Made by a program: the position numbers and the translations under genes. Positions 63,931-64,000 of a stretch of 64,000 nucleotides of DNA are shown in pieces (the first letter of the stretch is position 1; every line of letters begins with the position of its first letter). The DNA is from Rossellomorea vietnamensis. GTDB taxonomy: Bacteria; Bacillota; Bacilli; Bacillales; Bacillaceae_B. The DNA is taken from contig NZ_CP104558.1 in the NCBI RefSeq assembly GCF_025398035.1, positions 2,294,001-2,358,000 of the forward strand, in the 5' to 3' direction. The notes under the pieces were generated by a model, which was not told the origin of the DNA, searched no databases, and worked only from the letters and a program-made list of their open reading frames with translations.

Positions 63931-64000
63931 AGTGGATTGAAGCGAAAGGTGCTCGACTCCGACGGGAATAGCGGGAAAGTTGAGACCCCACAGGGCAAGC
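63931..64000 (+). repeat. Start of a Bacillus-type intergenic repeat (cut by window edge)
   Basis: The string GGATTGAAGCGAAAGGTGC, followed by ACTCCGACGGGAATAGCGGG and TTGAGACCCC, resembles the conserved, structured repeat (GGAGCGGAAGGTGC...GACTCC...GCGGGA...GAGACCCC) found many times between genes in Bacillaceae. Only its left part is visible. Resemblance is from memory. Confidence 0.7.

Noticed and set aside
1..64000. tRNA, rRNA or prophage genes
   Set aside because: No cloverleaf, rRNA-like conserved blocks, integrase or phage structural genes were recognised on reading through both strands.

Overview
The window looks like the chromosome of a spore-forming, low-GC Gram-positive rod of the family Bacillaceae, in the Bacillus/Rossellomorea neighbourhood. 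The grounds are strong AAGGAGG-type ribosome binding sites, T-tailed hairpin terminators, a complete-looking liaIH-liaFSR cell-envelope stress locus, a swrC/yerO pair, yeeI, yfmJ, ytiB and yjcD homologues, sporulation-type proteins (SpoIIM-like, SpoVB-like, a SASP-like peptide), and the start of a Bacillus-type intergenic repeat at the right edge. The genus assignment is inference. No rRNA, tRNA or CRISPR was seen. Most genes are intact housekeeping or catabolic genes. The only clear mobile element is an IS1182-type transposase tail at the left edge.

Layout. 0-5 kb: transposase tail; queF behind a preQ1-I riboswitch; a stand-alone B12-binding sensor followed by a PAS-like protein; beta-carbonic anhydrase; a 5-formyl-THF cyclo-ligase relative. 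5-15 kb: acyltransferase, parvovirus-type phospholipase A2-like protein, peroxiredoxin, APH-type kinase, yfmJ, aldA, a VLRF1-type release factor, several tiny genes, and a secreted lamin-tail/phospholipase D protein. 15-22 kb: RDD, SpoIIM-like, DUF58, MoxR, DUF4350, DUF4129 and a multi-pass membrane protein, a common Firmicute envelope cluster. 22-26 kb: liaR, liaS, liaF, liaH, liaI, all on the minus strand and transcribed from liaI. 26-32.6 kb: oligoendopeptidase F, TspO-like protein, SASP-like peptide, cation/proton antiporter, SpoVB-like flippase.

32.7-40 kb: a beta-glucoside locus with a LacI-type regulator, a binding protein, two permeases, GH1 and GH30 enzymes, and three clear palindromic operators. 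No ABC ATPase is encoded here, so a shared one is presumably used. 40-45 kb: RND exporter swrC and divergent TetR gene yerO, with three copies of a 17-bp operator between them. 45-49 kb: three very small genes, then an ATP-grasp ligase paired with a large protein that carries papain-like catalytic residues; this pair is the best candidate for an undescribed enzymatic system. 49-54 kb: yeeI and gluconate genes gntP-gntK with a divergent RpiR-type regulator. 54-61 kb: a sigma-54-dependent unit (aminotransferase and YjiH-type transporter) behind a PAS/AAA+ activator, with kynureninase and kynurenine formamidase divergent from it. 61-64 kb: UvrD-like helicase, one unknown small gene, and the repeat.

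Two sequence patterns cut across gene boundaries. A 12-mer, AGGGACGGACCT or its complement, occurs exactly nine times by eye (about 0.008 expected by chance), plus two near matches. It sits inside genes, as inverted pairs and as terminator stems, a distribution like that of DNA uptake sequences. Between lacI and swrC there is also a perfectly phased six-unit 21-bp array.
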